The notes under the pieces: generated by a model | What the model saw: the letters and a program-made list of their open reading frames with translations, nothing else | What the model was told of the DNA's origin: nothing | Databases searched by the model: none | Made by a program: the position numbers and the translations under genes | Shown: one piece after another, positions 6,494 through 7,684 of the stretch | Position numbering within the stretch: position 1 is the stretch's first letter | How the letters are laid out: the number at the start of each line of letters is the position of its first letter | Assembly: GCA_905206195.1 (NCBI GenBank) | Contig: CAJLGN010000055.1 | Coordinates: 1 to 7,684 of the forward strand | Direction: 5' to 3' | Length of the DNA stretch: 7,684 bases | From: an uncultured Roseburia sp. | Lineage (GTDB): Bacteria > Bacillota > Clostridia > Lachnospirales > Lachnospiraceae

Positions 6494-7684
6494 ATGAATC
6501 AGGAAGAGAGAAAACTAAAAAGACAGCAGGATACGAGGAAGGCAACCACCGTTTTTATCCTGTTTTTGTTGATCATGACGCTGCTCGTGGCAGGGTGTGT
6601 GTTTTTGTTAAATAAATTTGTATTCCAGGGGAAACCGGCGGGGGGGTCAACGGAGAATCAGACGGGTCATCTCGCAGGCACGGAGGAAGCAGGAGTTCCG
6701 GTGGTGCCTGCGGTGGATCCAATGACACAGCAGGCGGCGGAGTTTGTCGCAGGCATGACGCTTGAGGACAAGATTGCACAGATGTTTGTCATAACGCCGG
6801 ACGCACTGACGGGAGTCTCGGGTGTTACGGCGGCAGGCAATACGACCAGGGAGGCCTACAGCGCGAAACCGGTAGGCGGATTGATTTATATGTCTGGGAA
6901 CTTAAAGGACGGGGAGCAGACTACCACCATGCTTCAAAATATGCAGACCATCGCGAAAGAGCGCACCGGTGTACCGGCGTTCTTGTGCGTGGATGAGGAG
7001 GGGGGAAGCATCGCTAGAATTGCGGGCAACAGTGCCTTCGCGGTGACAGATGTCGGAGATATGAGCCAGATTGGAGCGACCGGGGATAAGCAGAATGCGT
7101 ACAATGCCGGAACCGTCATTGCAACTTATCTCTCGGAGTTTGGCTTCAACGTAGATTTTGCGCCGGTCGCTGATGTTTTGACCAATGCGGAGAACACTGT
7201 GATTGGAAAGCGGTCGTTTGGATCGGACGGGCAGCTTGTGGCGGACATGGTGACTGCCCAGCTCCAGGGAATGTCGGAGCACGGAGTGTACGGCGCTGTG
7301 AAGCATTTTCCGGGGCACGGCGGAACCAGCGGGGATTCCCATGAAGGGGCAGTCACGACCGAGCGGACATTGGAGGAGCTTATGGAGCAGGAACTCGTTC
7401 CGTTTCAGAGGGCGGTTGATGCGGGCGTATCTTTTGTGATGGCGGGACATATATCGGCGCCCAATGTCACGGGAGAGAGCACCCCGGCGTCGCTGTCCAA
7501 GATGTTGATCACCGATGTGCTGCGCGGACAGATGGGGTATGACGGGATTGTGATTACAGACGCGATGGACATGGGAGCTGTCATGGGCAGTTACACCTCC
7601 GATCAGGCTGCGGTGATGGCGATTGCAGCGGGTGTGGATATGGTGCTGATGCCGGAGGATTATGAGACGGCGTATAAGGGTGTG
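6494..7684 (+). CDS. nagZ: Beta-N-acetylhexosaminidase, glycoside hydrolase family 3 (NagZ type), 3'-truncated by the window edge
   Basis: About 397 residues are present and the frame is still open at the window end. A charged N-terminus (MNQEERKLKRQQDTRK) is followed by a membrane segment (about 17-42) and a polar linker to about 73, so the enzyme domain should be outside the cell. The GH3 domain starts with MTLEDKIAQMF and GGLIYM. It carries VDEEGGSIAR (167-175), GKRSFGSD (K239, R240), the NagZ signature KHFPGHG (270-276) followed by DSH (281-283, the Asp-His acid/base), and ITDAMDMGA with the expected nucleophile D356. The known family role is removal of terminal N-acetylglucosamine from peptidoglycan fragments, and Gram-positive members are exported and help wall recycling. 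VAGC at 32-35 resembles a lipobox, but hydrophobic residues continue after the Cys, so a transmembrane anchor is more likely. The ATG is chosen for its AGAGGAG site; its exact coordinate may be off by one base. A C-terminal domain, if present, is beyond the window. Confidence 0.9.
   Translation, partial: MNQEERKLKRQQDTRKATTVFILFLLIMTLLVAGCVFLLNKFVFQGKPAGGSTENQTGHLAGTEEAGVPVVPAVDPMTQQAAEFVAGMTLEDKIAQMFVITPDALTGVSGVTAAGNTTREAYSAKPVGGLIYMSGNLKDGEQTTTMLQNMQTIAKERTGVPAFLCVDEEGGSIARIAGNSAFAVTDVGDMSQIGATGDKQNAYNAGTVIATYLSEFGFNVDFAPVADVLTNAENTVIGKRSFGSDGQLVADMVTAQLQGMSEHGVYGAVKHFPGHGGTSGDSHEGAVTTERTLEELMEQELVPFQRAVDAGVSFVMAGHISAPNVTGESTPASLSKMLITDVLRGQMGYDGIVITDAMDMGAVMGSYTSDQAAVMAIAAGVDMVLMPEDYETAYKGV

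Noticed and set aside
6470..6542. A possible one-base phase difference between the ATG of the NagZ-like gene and its membrane segment, with an upstream ATG at 6470 as alternative start
   Set aside because: My count of bases between 6481 and 6540 is certain only to within one base. The upstream ATG has no ribosome binding site and would follow the predicted transcription start by only a few bases. The downstream ATG has AGAGGAG and yields a typical basic N-terminus before the helix, so I do not claim a frameshift.
1..7684. Mobile element, CRISPR array, toxin-antitoxin or phage-defence system
   Set aside because: There are no repeat arrays, transposase, integrase, terminal repeats or effector domains. 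All genes are ordinary metabolic or envelope families in one orientation with similar base composition.

Overview
The window looks like chromosomal sequence from a Gram-positive anaerobe of the Lachnospiraceae/Clostridia type. The supporting signs are a moderately GC-rich coding sequence, strong AGGAGG-type ribosome binding sites, extended -10 promoters, and a typical gene set: a DUF4097 protein, a CapA-like protein, a PgcA-type phosphohexomutase, a short type I mannose-6-phosphate isomerase, a CmpB-type 'putative ABC transporter permease' and a membrane-anchored NagZ-like GH3 enzyme. The taxon is inferred from gene content only. All genes are on the + strand and the window is almost fully coding. 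The three largest gaps are each about 100 bases.

Layout. (1) 3-908: the 3' part of a DUF4097 protein made of short beta-repeats, whose N-terminus lies before the window. (2) 1020-4999: a likely three-gene operon, CapA-like exported protein, phosphohexomutase, then ManA. Gaps are 37 and 31 bases with no terminator between, and the operon closes at a clear intrinsic terminator at 5049-5075. (3) 5096-6397: a polytopic membrane protein built from two copies of the same module. A candidate promoter for it lies upstream of the terminator, so the terminator may also sit in its leader. (4) About 6494 to the window end: a GH3 beta-N-acetylhexosaminidase (NagZ type), cut by the window edge and preceded by a perfect TGNTATAAT promoter element.

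How the genes may work together. ManA interconverts fructose-6-P and mannose-6-P. The phosphohexomutase interconverts hexose-6-P and hexose-1-P, so the pair can feed nucleotide-sugar synthesis (UDP-glucose or GDP-mannose routes) for surface glycans. The CapA-like protein and the cell-wall-acting GH3 enzyme also belong to the envelope. The theme is therefore envelope sugar metabolism and wall turnover, but only the operon linkage is visible; the shared role is inference.

I found no CRISPR array, mobile element, tRNA, rRNA or defence system, and no convincing evidence of a new multi-gene system. The observations most worth a second look are the cysteine-bearing repeat ladder in the DUF4097 protein, the tandem duplication in the CmpB-like membrane protein, and the promoter-terminator arrangement in front of it.
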